A stretch of 64,000 bases of DNA from Sulfitobacter sp. M05 (GCF_029285175.1 NZ_JABEDH010000001.1:1577116-1641115); one strand, 5' to 3'; positions 36,209 to 45,630 are shown, numbered from the stretch's first letter. The notes: generated from the sequence alone by a model not told the origin. Made by a program: numbers and translations.

Positions 36209-37894
36209 TCAGACGGCTGAATAAGTGATCTGCCCGTCGCATATCGTCTTGACCGCATGGGCCAAAGTGATCTGGTCCGGTGCCAGCGCAAACAGATCAC
36301 AGCTCATCACGACCACATCGGCCTGCATCCCGGGTTTCAACATGCCTTTGACGTCTTCGTTGAATTCCACCCAAGCGTTATCCTGGGTGTAGCTGGCCAG
36401 CGTATCCGTCAGGCTTTGGGTCTGGTCCACCCAGCCGGGGCCCAGATCAAGCGGCGCAATGGCTGCCTTTACATTGGGCATGACATCCACAGGCATCACC
36501 GGCCAGTCCGTTGAAAAGATCACCCGAGCGCCACTGTCGCGAATGGTTTGCCATGCATAGGCCCCTTCAATCTGATGGGGATGCAAACAGGCACCGATGT
36601 CATCAGACGGGAAAATATGCCCGATAGGCGCATGACCGGGCTGGATTGATGCGACGATGTCCAAGGCAGCCAGTCGCGGAATGTCGCTAGGGTGCATTAC
36701 CTCAAGATGTTCGATGCGGTGGCGGGCGTCACGAGGTCCATTGACGTTTCGCGCCGCCGCATAGGCGTCAATTGTGCGCCGCACACCCGCGTCCCCGATG
36801 GCATGAACCGCAATTTGGAAACCGTGGCGATCTGCTTCGATGGTAGCGGCAACAAAATGGTCTTGCGAAAACACCGCATCGCCTTGGTTATCGTCTTCGC
36901 CCATCTTGCCGGGATAAGGCTCAAGCATCAGGGCCGTACCGCTTTCGATCACCCCGTCGATGAACATTTTCATATGGCCGCACCAAACCTTGTCGCCCTG
37001 AAACCGGTCGCGCATGGCCACGCCTTCGGTCGCGATGCGGGCGATGGCATCTGTGCCTTTAAAGTGGAACGGCACCATGGTCCGGCAATGCAACCGGCCT
37101 TCGGCCTCCAGCTCGCTCAGCAGTTCCAATTGGTAAAGATTACCGTCCATCAAATGCAATCCGGTGATGCCTTGCGCGGCGCAATGGCGCAGCCCCGTCT
37201 CGATCACATCCTTGTCCATCTCGCGCTGTGCCGGGGTGGCGGCGGGGCTCGGATCACGCCCTGTGACCAAACCCAGCATGTCGCGGCCCTTGTGGCGGGT
37301 CATCTCAAGGATCGGTCCATAGGCACCGGGTTCGAGCAATTCGCCACTGGCTTTGCCGTCCTGACCTTTCACAATGGTCGATCCGGCATCCACCTCGGGG
37401 GCGTCGATCAGCCCTGTCGCCTCCAACGCCGCGGTATTGGCCCAAATCGTGTGATGGTCCGGCGCATAGAGCGCCATCGGGCGGTCCGCGATGATCTGAT
37501 CAAGGTCGTGGCGCGTTGGTGTCGTGCCAGTACCAAGGATGCCGTAATCCGCCATCACACAGAACACCAATTCATCCTCTGGATGGGCCGCCGCATAGGG
37601 GCGGATCAACCGTGTCATTTCCGCAAGACCGACAACACCGTACAGATTGAGACAGGTCAGTTCGACCGCACCGCCAAACAAATGCACATGGCTGTCGATA
37701 AACCCGGGCAGAACCGTACCTCCGCAGGCATCAATCACCTGCGTCTGCGGGCCGGCCAGCGCGGCAATTCCGGCGTTACTGCCAACGGCAGAAATCAGAC
37801 CACCGGTGATCGCCAGCGCCTCTGCGGCGGGGTTCGCTGGATCAAAGGTAACCAATGCGCCGTTCTGGATGATAATATCAGGGAGGATCGTCAT
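36209..37894 (-). CDS. Amidohydrolase family protein (YtcJ-like)
   Basis: About 561 residues from the ATG at 37894 behind a GGAGA site. The metal-dependent hydrolase motif VLPGFIDSHVHLFGG lies near 60-75. Further metal ligands are in IAVHAIGDAGVRRTIDAY and DARHRIEHLEVMHPSDIPRLAALDI, and the final Asp is in VIFSTDWPVM. This matches the YtcJ/N-substituted formamide deformylase group, which hydrolyses C-N bonds of amides. No signal peptide is present. The neighbouring creatinase gene on the same strand, 225 bases upstream, suggests a shared nitrogen-scavenging theme, but the substrate is unknown. Confidence 0.88.
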   Translation of the reverse strand: MTILPDIIIQNGALVTFDPANPAAEALAITGGLISAVGSNAGIAALAGPQTQVIDACGGTVLPGFIDSHVHLFGGAVELTCLNLYGVVGLAEMTRLIRPYAAAHPEDELVFCVMADYGILGTGTTPTRHDLDQIIADRPMALYAPDHHTIWANTAALEATGLIDAPEVDAGSTIVKGQDGKASGELLEPGAYGPILEMTRHKGRDMLGLVTGRDPSPAATPAQREMDKDVIETGLRHCAAQGITGLHLMDGNLYQLELLSELEAEGRLHCRTMVPFHFKGTDAIARIATEGVAMRDRFQGDKVWCGHMKMFIDGVIESGTALMLEPYPGKMGEDDNQGDAVFSQDHFVAATIEADRHGFQIAVHAIGDAGVRRTIDAYAAARNVNGPRDARHRIEHLEVMHPSDIPRLAALDIVASIQPGHAPIGHIFPSDDIGACLHPHQIEGAYAWQTIRDSGARVIFSTDWPVMPVDVMPNVKAAIAPLDLGPGWVDQTQSLTDTLASYTQDNAWVEFNEDVKGMLKPGMQADVVVMSCDLFALAPDQITLAHAVKTICDGQITYSAV

Positions 37895-38119
37895 GGCATT
37901 TCTCCGCAAGGAAGGCCTCCCCGGGAACCTCGGGGGCGGTTGTAATTACGCTTGCAACACGCAGCAGCAGACACACCAGTCCGACAATGATTGTCGCCTA
38001 CAGCCCAAATTATGATCAAATCTCAATCCACTGCAAACGAAAACCGGCACTTGCACCGCTTGCAGTACAATCAAGAAGGGGCAGTGCGACAGGCCAAAGA
38101 CCCGCCGCACTGCCGCTTT

Positions 38120-39322
38120 TCAGGCAATCACATTAAAGGACGGCCCATAGGGATAACCCGTGATATTCTCTGCCCCCTCATCGTTAATGATCAAAATGTC
38201 ATGCTCGCGATACCCGCCAGCCCCATCAGTGCCTTCAGGTATCGTCAGCATTGGCTCCATGGAAATGACCATGCCGGGTTCCAGAACCGTGTCGATGTCC
38301 TCGCGCAGTTCCAACCCCGCTTCGCGCCCGTAATAATGCGACAGCACGCCAAAAGAATGCCCGTAGCCAAAGCTGCGATATTTCAGCAAACCACGTGCCT
38401 CAAAGAATTGATTGATCTGTTCGGTTACCTCTGAACAACGCGCCCCCGGTTTCAACAGGCTGATGCCATATTCATGGGCTGCGACATTGGCCTCCCAGAT
38501 TGCCAGACTGGCCGGATCAACCATTTCGACAAACATCGTCCGCTCCAACGCGGTGTAATAGCCCGAGATCATCGGAAAAGTGTTCAGGCTGAGGATGTCA
38601 CCCGCCTGCAACGCACGCGCCGTGACCGGGTTATGCGCCCCGTCAGTGTTGATCCCGGACTGGAACCAGACCCATGTATCGCGGTATTCGGCATCGGGAA
38701 ATCGCTTGGCAATCTCCAGCTCCATGGCATCACGCCCTGCCATCGCGACGTCAATCTCGCGGGTACCTGCACGCACAGCCTCTTTGACGGCATAGCCCCC
38801 CACATCCGCCACTTGGGCACCGGCACGGATCAACGCAATCTCGGCCGGCGATTTATGCATCCGGCGGCGCATGGTGGCAGGTGCCATGTCAATTATCGAC
38901 TTGGGTGCCAGATAGGTATCCAGCCCCGCCTTCTGGGTCAAGGTCAGGTGATCCCCTTCAATGCCGATAACCTGCCCCGTTCCTGTGACAGAGCGAACGG
39001 CCCGCCAATAATTTTCACGCTGCCAATCCGTATAGGTGATGGCATCACAATGGCTGCGCCGCCACGGTTGGGCCGCATCAATACCAGCACTTAACGTCAC
39101 CGCATCGGTCAGGGTCACAACCAGACCATAAGGACGCCCGAAAGCACAATAAAGGAAACCGGAGTAATAGGCGACGTTCTGCATCGAGGTAAAAACACAG
39201 GCCTCGACGCCCGCCTCCCGCATGTCAGCGCGCAACAGGGACAGACGGCTTTCATATTCTTGACCGGCAAAAGGAAGGGTCTTTTCCCCCTGATGAAAGC
39301 GATAGAATTCTGGACGGTTCAT
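38120..39322 (-). CDS. Creatinase (creatine amidinohydrolase)
   Basis: About 400 residues from the ATG at 39322. It has the pita-bread M24 fold but close agreement with creatinase, not aminopeptidases: YYSGFLYCAFGRPYGLVVT, then AQPWRRSHCDAITYTDWQRENYW, then TWVWFQSGINTDGAHNPVTARAL with the catalytic-type His. The C-terminus is FGYGHSFGVLSHYYGREAGLELREDIDTVLEPGMVISMEPM. The metal ligands of M24 peptidases are not conserved. The enzyme hydrolyses creatine to sarcosine and urea in the cytoplasm. No sarcosine oxidase or urease genes are visible in this window. Confidence 0.88.
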   Translation of the reverse strand: MNRPEFYRFHQGEKTLPFAGQEYESRLSLLRADMREAGVEACVFTSMQNVAYYSGFLYCAFGRPYGLVVTLTDAVTLSAGIDAAQPWRRSHCDAITYTDWQRENYWRAVRSVTGTGQVIGIEGDHLTLTQKAGLDTYLAPKSIIDMAPATMRRRMHKSPAEIALIRAGAQVADVGGYAVKEAVRAGTREIDVAMAGRDAMELEIAKRFPDAEYRDTWVWFQSGINTDGAHNPVTARALQAGDILSLNTFPMISGYYTALERTMFVEMVDPASLAIWEANVAAHEYGISLLKPGARCSEVTEQINQFFEARGLLKYRSFGYGHSFGVLSHYYGREAGLELREDIDTVLEPGMVISMEPMLTIPEGTDGAGGYREHDILIINDEGAENITGYPYGPSFNVIA

Positions 39323-39604
39323 GGCAAACAACCTTCGAAAAAGCTGCTGGCGCACTGTGATCGGGCCGCACCCTTCTCACCGCGCAAGCAGCAACAAAAG
39401 TCCCGGCGTTCAGGAAGGTGAACGGGATGTGCATCGCATGATGCCGGCGACGCCATCGCCAACCCGTGCCCTCTGATGGCGCAAATACCAGTGCCTTGGC
39501 AAGCATTTTTCACACCATTCACTCAGCCGCCTTACTTCTTTGAAAGTCACACAGCCCTTTGCAAGGACGCCCATTTGCGGCATAAGATCGTTATTTGCTG
39601 CCCC

Positions 39605-39776
39605 TAGGGCCGGGACCCCTTAATCCCTTGCCGTCAGTTTGCCAGATTTGTTCGCCAACAAGGAACATCTGTGCAGAAATCCCCTGTCGGGCAGCGGTGC
39701 TTCTGCTTAAAATAGATGTGATGATGGAAGCGGCAAAACCCGCCGGGCGATACAGAACTAAGGGGTCCTGACCCTA
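39605..39776. mobile_element. MITE-like 172-bp element with 18-bp terminal inverted repeats
   Basis: TAGGGCCGGGACCCCTTA at 39605-39622 and TAAGGGGTCCTGACCCTA at 39759-39776 are inverted copies agreeing at 16 of 18 positions. The interior has no coding capacity. The element fills much of the 469-base gap between the creatinase and DUF1045 genes and ends 15 bases before the DUF1045 ATG. No clear target-site duplication was seen, so it may be an old non-autonomous insertion. Confidence 0.5.
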
Positions 39777-39791
39777 AGGAGCAGCCGAAAG

Positions 39792-40484
39792 ATGACGGAC
39801 AAGGTTTTCGAACGATACGCGATTTTCTATACCCCCGCCGCCGGCCCCTTTGCAGAGCGCACGGCGGCATGGCTGGGCTGGGATTCGGCAAAAAGCGCAG
39901 ACGTTGCCCGCCCTGAGATAGCCGGGGTTGATCTAGCAAAACTTACCGCCAGACCGCGCCAGTACGGCTTTCACGCCACCCTCAAAGCCCCATTTCATCT
40001 GGCGCAAACCGCATCCCCTGAAACCTTGCGCCAAGCGCTTGATGAGTTCGCACAAAACCACGCCGCCGTCCGCCTTGGCCCGCTGGAGGTCAGCACAACC
40101 CATGGCTTCCTCGCCCTGCGCCCAACATCAGCTCAGCCGGGGCTGCAAGAACTGGCCGCAGCAGTTGTCACGAAACTGGATAGGTTTCGCGCGCCCCTGA
40201 AAGAAGAAGATATTGCGCGTCGGCGCAGATCACGCCTTACCCCGCGACAAGATCAATATCTATGCAACTGGGGCTATCCCTATGTCATGGAGGATTTCCA
40301 GTTTCACATGACTCTGACGGGTCCCTTGCGCGAAAACACACATGGCCCTGTTCTGGCGCAGGCCCACGCATTGATCACCCCGGTTTTGCCGACAACCCTG
40401 CTCATTGATGCCGTGACCCTGATGGGACAGGACGCGCAGGGCATGTTTCATCAAATACGCCGCAGCCCCTTTGGCACGCAGTAA
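39792..40484 (+). CDS. DUF1045 protein, 2H phosphoesterase-like
   Basis: A 230-residue protein with two HxT motifs of the 2H phosphoesterase superfamily: YGFHATLKAPFHL near 57-69 and FHMTLTGPL near 172-180. It also has the DUF1045 N-terminus FERYAIFYTPAAGPFAERTAAWLGWD. DUF1045 genes usually sit beside phosphonate (phn) genes, where a role in phosphoribosyl cyclic phosphate metabolism is suspected. None are adjacent here. A GGAG site just before the ATG borders the mini-element upstream. Confidence 0.88.
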   Translation: MTDKVFERYAIFYTPAAGPFAERTAAWLGWDSAKSADVARPEIAGVDLAKLTARPRQYGFHATLKAPFHLAQTASPETLRQALDEFAQNHAAVRLGPLEVSTTHGFLALRPTSAQPGLQELAAAVVTKLDRFRAPLKEEDIARRRRSRLTPRQDQYLCNWGYPYVMEDFQFHMTLTGPLRENTHGPVLAQAHALITPVLPTTLLIDAVTLMGQDAQGMFHQIRRSPFGTQ

Positions 40485-40607
40485 CGCCGCGCAGCGGGCA
40501 AAATCATCCGGCCCTCCAGCGAGGCGGCACAATGCCCTAGCCGACAAATGCTCCCTTCCCCCTCTTTTTGGCCTTAAATACTGTCCGCACTCACCTCAGA
40601 GCGCCCC

Positions 40608-41171
40608 TCACTGGCAAGGGCTCCCTGCCGCGCCCCATATCTCCACATCGTGTGCCATGGCATCCGCGCTGCCTGCCGGCTTTGACCGGCCAGCACCGGG
40701 GGCAAAACCCCAAGCCACAAAGGGCGAACTGCGAAGGTGTTCGGCCAGTTCCGCAATATCATGACTATCATTGCGCGCGGGGTCGCGCAGCTGCGCGCAT
40801 AGGGTGGCGCTGGTTTCGTCCAACCAGTCCAGCTCGACCGGGGGCAACCGCCAGGCATCCTCGATCTGAGGCGCCGAGGGGGAGGCCACGTCGCGTCCCG
40901 CCGCCGTAATGTGACAGGTCCGGCAGGGCATGCTCTCGGCACCGATGCGGCTGTCATCCGCCTTGACCCCCATCCCGTGGGGCACAGCGCGGCCAAATCC
41001 CAGCCCGGCCCACATCGGTGCCTCTTGCGCCCCGACATGGCAGTTCGTGCAACGCGGATGCGAGGCCACAGCATAAATCCGGTCCCATGCCGCCAGCCCC
41101 TCTTCACGGGTCACGGTTTGCGCCGAAACCCCGGAACCGGCGATCATTAATCCGACAAGCATCCCCCTCAT
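40608..41171 (-). CDS. Dihaem c-type cytochrome-like protein of an IorAB-type system
   Basis: A 187-residue protein with a short signal peptide and two haem-binding motifs, CTNCH at 41-45 and CRTCH at 83-87, so it is a periplasmic dihaem protein. Its ATG overlaps the stop of the large molybdenum subunit gene (ATGA). Position and haem content suggest that it accepts electrons from the IorA/IorB-like enzyme and passes them to the respiratory chain. Homologues are sometimes named 'isoquinoline 1-oxidoreductase subunit'. Confidence 0.8.
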   Translation of the reverse strand: MRGMLVGLMIAGSGVSAQTVTREEGLAAWDRIYAVASHPRCTNCHVGAQEAPMWAGLGFGRAVPHGMGVKADDSRIGAESMPCRTCHITAAGRDVASPSAPQIEDAWRLPPVELDWLDETSATLCAQLRDPARNDSHDIAELAEHLRSSPFVAWGFAPGAGRSKPAGSADAMAHDVEIWGAAGSPCQ

Positions 41172-43411
41172 ACAAAATCCACCGACTTCGAAAATGGCAA
41201 CTCCCTGATCCGCTGACCCGTAGCGGCAAAAATCGCATTGCCCAAAGCGGGCGCGGCAGGCGGCACACCGGGCTCACCGATGCCACGTATCTTGTCGCCG
41301 TTTTCCAGCCCGCGTGCCTCTATTTGCGGAGTCTGGTACAAACGCATCCCCTCGAAGGCATGGAAATTATCCTGCTCTGCAACACCCTCCGCATAGGTGG
41401 TCTCGCAGTTCATCGCATGGCCCAATCCCCATATCACGCCCCCCGACAACTGGGCTTCGAAATTCACCGGGTCCAGCACACGCCCGACTTCAGCGGCAAC
41501 AAAAACCTTGTCGATCCGGATGCCCTCGTCTGTATCGGTGACCTCGACCACCTGCGCAGTACGCACGCCAAAGGCCAGCGTGAAGGCCAATCCGCGTCCG
41601 CGTTTCGGCCCAAGATCACTGCCCCAACCGGACATCTTGGCCACTTCCTCAAGCACCGCGCGCGACAAATCATCCGCGCAAAGGCGTAGGCGCTCGGTCA
41701 TCGGGTCAACCCCGGCGGCATGGCACAGCTCATCCAGAAAGCTCTCGTGCAGGAAACCATTGCCCGACGCCCCGACCGACCGCCAGGAACTGACCGGCAC
41801 CATGGCCGGCACCCGATATCCGGTGACGCGGTAATTCGGGATGGCAAAAGGTTGATCCCACGCCCCCCCAACGATCGCCACATCAGGCCCCATCGCCGGC
41901 TGCCCCAACCGCGCGAGGGAGGATTCAGTGACCGAAGGGGCTGCAATCGACAAATCAAAAGCCTGCACCGCTCCCTGCGCGACCACACCCCGCGCCCGCG
42001 ACATCGCCAGCGGTCTGGGGAAATCATGGGTCATGTCTTCTTCACGGCTCCAAACCATCTTGATCGGCGTATCGGGCATCTGCATGGCAATCTCTACGGC
42101 CTGCCGGACATAATCATCTTCCAGTCGTCGCCCAAAACTGCCGCCCGACATCAGCACATGCACATGCACCTGTTCGGGGTCCAAACCAGAAACCCCCGCG
42201 GCCCCCTGCTGAACAAATCGCGGGATTTGTGTCCCGGTCCAGATGTCCAGCCGCCCTGCACTCAGCTGGACAACAACACTCATCGGTTCAAGCGGCGCAT
42301 GGGCCAGATAGGGAATGCGGTATTCGGCCTCCATCACCTCTGACGCGCCCTCCAGCGCCGCAGTCACATCGCCCTCGTCCTTGAACTGGCTGTCCTGCCG
42401 CTCCGCGACAAAGGATGCAGCCACCGCGTCAAACTGATCTGCGGTATCCCCGATATAGGGCGACGGCCCCCAGTCGCATTCTACCGCTTGCGCTGCTTGG
42501 AACGCGCGCCAGGTATTGTCGGCCACCACGGCAATGCCGCCGGTGATTGCCACCACGGCCTTCACTCCGCGCATGGCTTTGGCCTCGGTTGCGTCAAATC
42601 CCAAGATGCCGCCGCCAATGGCCGGATTTGTGCGGGTGGTGGCATGCACCATCCCGTCCATCATCAGATCAATGCCATACTCCTGCGTACCTGTGGATTT
42701 TGCCAAAATATCAGTGCGCCGGTGCGGTTTCCCCAAGCTCTGCCATGTGGCCGGATCCCGCAAAGTAACATCCTCAACTACGGGTGTTTCTGCCGCCGTG
42801 GCCGCCAGATCAACATAGTCCATCCGCGTCCCATCCGGCAGCACCACCGCGCCTTTTTCGGTGCGCAGCTGATCCGCCGACAGGCCCGTCTGGGACGCTG
42901 CCGCCGCAATCAGCGTCTCGCGGGCCATGGCCCCCGCCATGCGCAGACGATCATACATATCGGGCACCGTACTGGATCCACCGGTCAATTGCAGACCCAT
43001 CAATTTGCCCACCACATCAGAGGCCCCGCGCCCTGCACGGGCCATAAAGCTGTCAGAGGTTGCGGCAATCGGCATCCCTTCGGCGGCAACGACACCGTTG
43101 TAATAGGCCGGCGCAGGCGGTCCCGGATCAATCCTTACTCTGTCCAGATCAACATCCAGTTCTTCAGCGATCAGATGCGCTTGTACCGAATAGGCCCCCT
43201 GCCCGACATCCGCGCGCGGTGTGATCAATGTAACCCCCCCTGCGTCAATCTTGACGAAGGGGTTAAAGGTCACTTCACCATCAGCCAGCCCCGCCTCAAG
43301 CGGGTTCTCGACCTCGCGTTTATACATATAGGTGCCAAAGGCCACACCGCCGAGTATGGCCGCAGACCCAACCAGAAAACTACGCCGTGCAATTGTTTTG
43401 ATGCGTCCCAT
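41168..43411 (-). CDS. iorB: Molybdopterin-binding hydroxylase large subunit (IorB-like)
   Basis: A 747-residue xanthine-dehydrogenase-family subunit. The N-terminus carries a twin-arginine signal (IKTIARRSFLVGSAAILGGVAFG), placing the complex in the periplasm. Motifs typical of molybdopterin subunits include ADVGQGAYSVQAHLIAEEL, GGSFGRRLEDDYVRQAVEIA and AEVGRVLDPVNFEAQLSGGVIWGLGHAM. The layout follows isoquinoline 1-oxidoreductase beta and related aldehyde dehydrogenases. It is encoded between the 2Fe-2S subunit and a dihaem cytochrome in one operon. The substrate could be an N-heterocycle or an aldehyde. Confidence 0.87.
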   Translation of the reverse strand: MGRIKTIARRSFLVGSAAILGGVAFGTYMYKREVENPLEAGLADGEVTFNPFVKIDAGGVTLITPRADVGQGAYSVQAHLIAEELDVDLDRVRIDPGPPAPAYYNGVVAAEGMPIAATSDSFMARAGRGASDVVGKLMGLQLTGGSSTVPDMYDRLRMAGAMARETLIAAAASQTGLSADQLRTEKGAVVLPDGTRMDYVDLAATAAETPVVEDVTLRDPATWQSLGKPHRRTDILAKSTGTQEYGIDLMMDGMVHATTRTNPAIGGGILGFDATEAKAMRGVKAVVAITGGIAVVADNTWRAFQAAQAVECDWGPSPYIGDTADQFDAVAASFVAERQDSQFKDEGDVTAALEGASEVMEAEYRIPYLAHAPLEPMSVVVQLSAGRLDIWTGTQIPRFVQQGAAGVSGLDPEQVHVHVLMSGGSFGRRLEDDYVRQAVEIAMQMPDTPIKMVWSREEDMTHDFPRPLAMSRARGVVAQGAVQAFDLSIAAPSVTESSLARLGQPAMGPDVAIVGGAWDQPFAIPNYRVTGYRVPAMVPVSSWRSVGASGNGFLHESFLDELCHAAGVDPMTERLRLCADDLSRAVLEEVAKMSGWGSDLGPKRGRGLAFTLAFGVRTAQVVEVTDTDEGIRIDKVFVAAEVGRVLDPVNFEAQLSGGVIWGLGHAMNCETTYAEGVAEQDNFHAFEGMRLYQTPQIEARGLENGDKIRGIGEPGVPPAAPALGNAIFAATGQRIRELPFSKSVDFV

Positions 43412-43414
43412 GGA

Positions 43415-43873
43415 TCAGCCCTCCTGCAAGCGGCTGGCCGCAGTTTGTACAGCCGCCCGAATGCGCGGATAAGTGCCACAACGGCACAGGTTTGCACTCA
43501 TCGCGGCGTCAATCTGATCATCGGAAGGGTCTGGATTAAGATCCAGAAACGAGGCCGCCTGCATGATCTGACCGGATTGACAGTAGCCGCATTGCGCGAC
43601 CTGATGTTCTGCCCATGCCTTTTGCACAACATGCAAAGCGGCGGGCGTGCCCAGCCCTTCGATCGTGGTGATGTCCCCGTCGACATCCGCCGCTGCCACC
43701 TGACAGGACCGCACTGCAACCCCGTCCATATGGACGGTACAGGCCCCGCATTGGGCAATCCCGCAACCGTATTTCGGCCCGGTGATGCCCAATTCGTCCC
43801 GCAGGACCCATAATAGCGGCATGTCGCCTTCGACATCCACCTCGTGCTCGGTTCCGTTTACAGTCAACTTCAT
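43415..43873 (-). CDS. iorA: 2Fe-2S subunit of molybdenum hydroxylase (IorA-like)
   Basis: A 152-residue protein with both iron-sulphur domains. The plant-ferredoxin-type cluster is [18 protein letters not shown] near 38-55, and the C-terminal four-helix cluster has [13 protein letters not shown] and [13 protein letters not shown]. It shuttles electrons from the molybdenum site of the neighbouring large subunit. No signal peptide is present, so it is probably carried through Tat by the large subunit (hitch-hiker export). Confidence 0.92.
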   Translation of the reverse strand: MKLTVNGTEHEVDVEGDMPLLWVLRDELGITGPKYGCGIAQCGACTVHMDGVAVRSCQVAAADVDGDITTIEGLGTPAALHVVQKAWAEHQVAQCGYCQSGQIMQAASFLDLNPDPSDDQIDAAMSANLCRCGTYPRIRAAVQTAASRLQEG

Positions 43874-43973
43874 GGCGCGGCTCCTGGCTGGATTATCCAG
43901 AAAAGGTAGGTGCCGCGCCCCTATTGGACAAGTTCGACTTCACGTCATCGGGCAAAACCCGACGTTTTGTGGA

Positions 43974-45089
43974 TCAGAATTCCACTACCGCACGAATGCT
44001 CTTGCCTTCATGCATCAAATCGAAACCGTGGTTAATTTCATCCAGGGTCAGCTTGTGGGTGATCATCGGGTCGATCTCGATTTTGCCGTCCATGTACCAA
44101 TCAACAATTTTTGGCACATCCGTGCGCCCCTTCGCCCCGCCAAAAGCCGTGCCACGCCAGACGCGCCCGGTAACCAGCTGGAAAGGACGGGTAGAGATCT
44201 CGGCACCCGCCGGGGCCACACCGATGATGATGCTCTCGCCCCAGCCCTTATGCGCACATTCCAATGCGTCGCGCATGACCTTGGTGTTACCGGTCGCATC
44301 AAAGGAATAATCCGCCCCGCCTTTTGTCAGCTCGACCAGATGCCCGACAAGATCATCCCCAACTTTGGACGGGTTCACGAAATCGGTCATCCCGAAATAG
44401 CGGCCGGTTTCCTCTTTGTCGTCGTTCAGATCGACACCGACAATCTGGTCCGCACCGGCCAGCCGCAGGCCCTGAATGACGTTCAGGCCGATACCGCCCA
44501 AACCAAAGACCACACAGCGCGCACCGATCTCAACCTTGGCGGTGTTGATCACCGCACCAATGCCCGTGGTCACACCGCAACCGATATAGCAAATCTTGTC
44601 AAAGGGGGCGTCTTTGCGCACCTTGGCCAGCGCAATCTCTGGCACAACCGTGTGGTTGGCAAAGGTTGAGCAGCCCATGTAGTGGTGGATCGGCGTCCCA
44701 TCCAGCATTGAAAAACGTGTGGTGCCATCGGGCAGCTGACCCCGCCCTTGCGTGACGCGGATCGCCTGACACAGGTTAGTCTTGCCCGACAGACAGTATT
44801 CGCATTCACGACATTCAGGCGTGTAAAGCGGGATCACGTGATCCCCGACTTCCAGCGTGGTCACACCTTCGCCGACTTCAATCACGACGCCGGCCCCTTC
44901 GTGGCCCAGAATGGCCGGAAAAATCCCCTCGGGGTCATCACCGGACCGGGTGAACTCATCAGTGTGGCACAGGCCGGTGGCCTTGATCTCGACCAAAACC
45001 TCCCCGCGTTTTGGCCCCTCAAGGTTGACCTCCATGATCTCAAGCGGTTGGCCGGCGGCGACGGCGACTGCGGCGCGGGTTTTCATCAT
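43974..45089 (-). CDS. frmA: S-(hydroxymethyl)glutathione dehydrogenase / class III alcohol dehydrogenase
   Basis: About 371 residues from the ATG at 45089 behind GGAGG. An ATG at 45104 with GAGGA is a possible alternative. The catalytic zinc site is in [15 protein letters not shown] and GHEGAG, the structural zinc site in [17 protein letters not shown], and the NAD fold in [13 protein letters not shown]. It oxidises the glutathione adduct of formaldehyde, and can reduce S-nitrosoglutathione. No S-formylglutathione hydrolase gene is adjacent. It is divergent from the DUF2061 gene across a region with an inverted repeat. Confidence 0.92.
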   Translation of the reverse strand: MMKTRAAVAVAAGQPLEIMEVNLEGPKRGEVLVEIKATGLCHTDEFTRSGDDPEGIFPAILGHEGAGVVIEVGEGVTTLEVGDHVIPLYTPECRECEYCLSGKTNLCQAIRVTQGRGQLPDGTTRFSMLDGTPIHHYMGCSTFANHTVVPEIALAKVRKDAPFDKICYIGCGVTTGIGAVINTAKVEIGARCVVFGLGGIGLNVIQGLRLAGADQIVGVDLNDDKEETGRYFGMTDFVNPSKVGDDLVGHLVELTKGGADYSFDATGNTKVMRDALECAHKGWGESIIIGVAPAGAEISTRPFQLVTGRVWRGTAFGGAKGRTDVPKIVDWYMDGKIEIDPMITHKLTLDEINHGFDLMHEGKSIRAVVEF

Positions 45090-45222
45090 CGTGGTGTCCT
45101 CCATCAGGTTTTCCTCAGGTGGCCTATGGCCATGGACGATGTCAAGAACCGGTAAGCGACACCGCTTGTTGCGGACCGACCACCCAGAACCCGAGCGTTC
45201 AAAAAAATCACAGTTGTTTTGG

Positions 45223-45253
45223 ATTGTCATCAGTTGTCGCAAATTATGACAAT
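45223..45253. promoter_or_regulatory. Inverted repeat between frmA-like and DUF2061 genes
   Basis: ATTGTCAT (45223-45230) and its exact complement ATGACAAT (45246-45253) are separated by 15 bases in the divergent intergenic region. This could be an operator for a dimeric regulator controlling either gene. No regulator gene is adjacent. Confidence 0.5.
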
Positions 45254-45314
45254 TCTCGGAATGGTACCTTCGGCCCTTCCAGAACTATCAAGCCTAAAAC
45301 CACCGGAGGCACCA

Positions 45315-45545
45315 ATGGATTTGAAAAAACGCACGTTCGCCAAGGCGATGACTTGGCAGATCACCGGTTTCTTCATGATGATCGCCATCGGGTTTTTCAC
45401 CACGGGATCATTGAACGCTGCGGGCGGGATGGCGGTTGCAGCATTTCTAACCGGCACGATCAGTTATGTCCTGCATGAACGCATCTGGCAACGCATCAGC
45501 TGGGGCCGTCTTTCGGATGTCCAAAGCCATCAAGACCCCCCATAG
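45315..45545 (+). CDS. DUF2061 small membrane protein
   Basis: A 76-residue protein from the ATG at 45315, seven bases after CCGGAGG. It begins MDLKKRTFAKAMTWQITGFFMMIAIGFF and has two transmembrane helices and the conserved HERIWQRISWGR tail. This is the DUF2061 pattern, a short integral membrane family often found beside cysteine or adenylylsulphate genes and otherwise uncharacterised. Confidence 0.88.
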   Translation: MDLKKRTFAKAMTWQITGFFMMIAIGFFTTGSLNAAGGMAVAAFLTGTISYVLHERIWQRISWGRLSDVQSHQDPP

Positions 45546-45604
45546 CACCCTCCCCTGCTCAGAACGATGCCAGCCCCCTCAAATGAGAATAACTCGCAAC
45601 AGGC

Positions 45605-45630
45605 TTGACATTTGTTGCGAATGATTTGCA
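45605..45630 (+). promoter_or_regulatory. Predicted Mur/Fur operator in the sitABCD promoter
   Basis: TTGACA at 45605-45610 looks like a -35 element. TGCGAATGATTTGCA at 45616-45630 is a 15-base near-palindrome (TGCRAAT-G-ATTTGCA) resembling the manganese-responsive Mur/Fur box of alphaproteobacteria. It covers the promoter spacer 38 bases before the sitA ATG, so metal-bound repressor would block transcription. Confidence 0.65.

Noticed and set aside
36692..37945. A 417-codon plus-strand frame opposite the amidohydrolase
   Set aside because: It is antisense to a gene with clear catalytic motifs, and no ribosome site or recognisable product is present.
42488..43813. A 441-codon plus-strand frame opposite the IorA/IorB-like genes
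   Set aside because: It spans two real minus-strand genes and the gap between them. Its His/Arg-rich translation shows no family features.
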